Part shown: in pieces, positions 63,678 to 64,000 of the stretch
Numbering within the stretch: the first letter of the stretch is position 1
Layout: each line of letters starts with the position of its first letter
Source: Chitinophagales bacterium
Lineage (GTDB): Bacteria; Bacteroidota; Bacteroidia; Chitinophagales; Chitinophagaceae
Assembly: GCA_017303855.1 (NCBI GenBank)
Contig: JAFLBL010000012.1
Location: 1 to 64,000 of the forward strand
Direction: 5' to 3'
DNA length: 64,000 nt
Position numbers and translations under genes: made by a program
The notes under the pieces: generated by a model
Databases searched by the model: none
What the model saw: only the letters and a program-made list of their open reading frames with translations
Told to the model about the DNA's origin: nothing

Positions 63678-64000
63678 ATGAAAACATTCTTCGCTCTTTT
63701 CCCCCTGCTGGTTTCGTGCATGGTATTTGCACAAACCGCTCCCGCCAAACTGCCTTCATCACCTATCGGCGTAATGGTGGATAGCAAAGACAACCTGATC
63801 GTTAACTGTTATAACAACCGGGTGCTTAAAATCACTCCGGATGGTAAGTCCTCCTTTATCTCCGAAGACCTGCAAAAAGGCATCAGTCGTCCGCCATGGC
63901 CAAAGGGTGGCGCCATGACGATTGATACGGCCGATAACCCCTGCTTTACCGACGGCTCCCTGATCTGGAAACTGTCACCGGCCAATGTAATGACTCAATA
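63678..64000 (+). CDS. start of an NHL-type propeller protein, cut by the right edge
   Basis: The frame opens at ATG 63678 and runs off the window at 64000 (107 complete codons). It has a signal peptide ending VFAQ (about 19). SPIGVMVDSKDNLIVNCYNNRVLKITPDGK is a typical NHL/SMP-30-like propeller blade, and a second blade begins (GGAMTIDTADNPCFTDGS). The full function cannot be judged from this part. It is divergent from the PD40 protein. Confidence 0.8.
   Translation, partial: MKTFFALFPLLVSCMVFAQTAPAKLPSSPIGVMVDSKDNLIVNCYNNRVLKITPDGKSSFISEDLQKGISRPPWPKGGAMTIDTADNPCFTDGSLIWKLSPANVMTQ

Overview
The window reads as chromosomal DNA of a Bacteroidota bacterium, most likely family Chitinophagaceae. 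Supporting signs are SusC/SusD-type outer-membrane proteins, TonB receptors with an N-terminal carboxypeptidase-regulatory-like domain, many lipoproteins of the xxxC-K/E type, DUF4249 and DUF1735 lipoproteins, a very large secreted protein with a type IX secretion tail, LytS/LytTR regulator pairs, weak Shine-Dalgarno sites, and the hairpin-rich intergenic repeats usual in this family. No rRNA, phage module or CRISPR array is visible.

Layout. 1-11 kb: a left-edge fragment that may be the end of an IS4-like transposase; a LytTR regulator with its sensor kinase; a secreted protein and a lipocalin-like lipoprotein facing each other over a shared terminator; a PAS-LuxR regulator beside a TonB receptor; a Vat/CatB-type acetyltransferase; and a minus-strand run of a secreted metalloprotease-like protein, two small secreted proteins and a DUF4395-like membrane protein. 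11-23 kb: a beta-barrel protein, then a nutrient-acquisition locus. In that locus an alkaline-phosphatase-superfamily phosphodiesterase and an AraC regulator (plus strand) face SusC, SusD and DUF1735 genes with their own LytTR/kinase pair (minus strand). Two DoxX proteins then end tail to tail.

24-31 kb: a 1778-residue T9SS-exported beta-strand-repeat protein, a tRNA-Phe gene, and a 370-bp direct repeat in which a small GIY-YIG nuclease gene sits between two copies of the tRNA 3' end; the second copy is degenerate. About 1 kb of modular hairpin repeats follows. 31-38.5 kb: a lipoprotein, then a plus-strand run led by a Crp/Fnr regulator (barrel protein, DUF6326-like protein, GNAT acetyltransferase, small membrane proteins, serine hydrolase) and several small envelope proteins. 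38.7-49 kb: two adjacent secreted proteins of unknown role, a second serine hydrolase, a membrane-anchored AraC regulator, and a divergent TonB receptor with a DUF4249 lipoprotein.

49-64 kb: 1.4 kb of the same intergenic hairpin families, a large BNR/VPS10-like propeller protein, a 72-bp minisatellite, a LytTR regulator with a TPR histidine kinase, a lipocalin-like and a ricin-lectin-like secreted protein, a second TPR kinase of the HisKA_3 type, an unknown secreted protein, a GTACGAAG-rich inverted repeat, a PD40 propeller protein, and the start of an NHL-type propeller protein cut by the right edge.

The gene content is mainly envelope, nutrient uptake and signalling. The least conventional parts are the tRNA/GIY-YIG duplication, the three-hairpin repeat family with paired base changes, and the minisatellite. 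No complete new defence or mobile system could be shown from the sequence alone.
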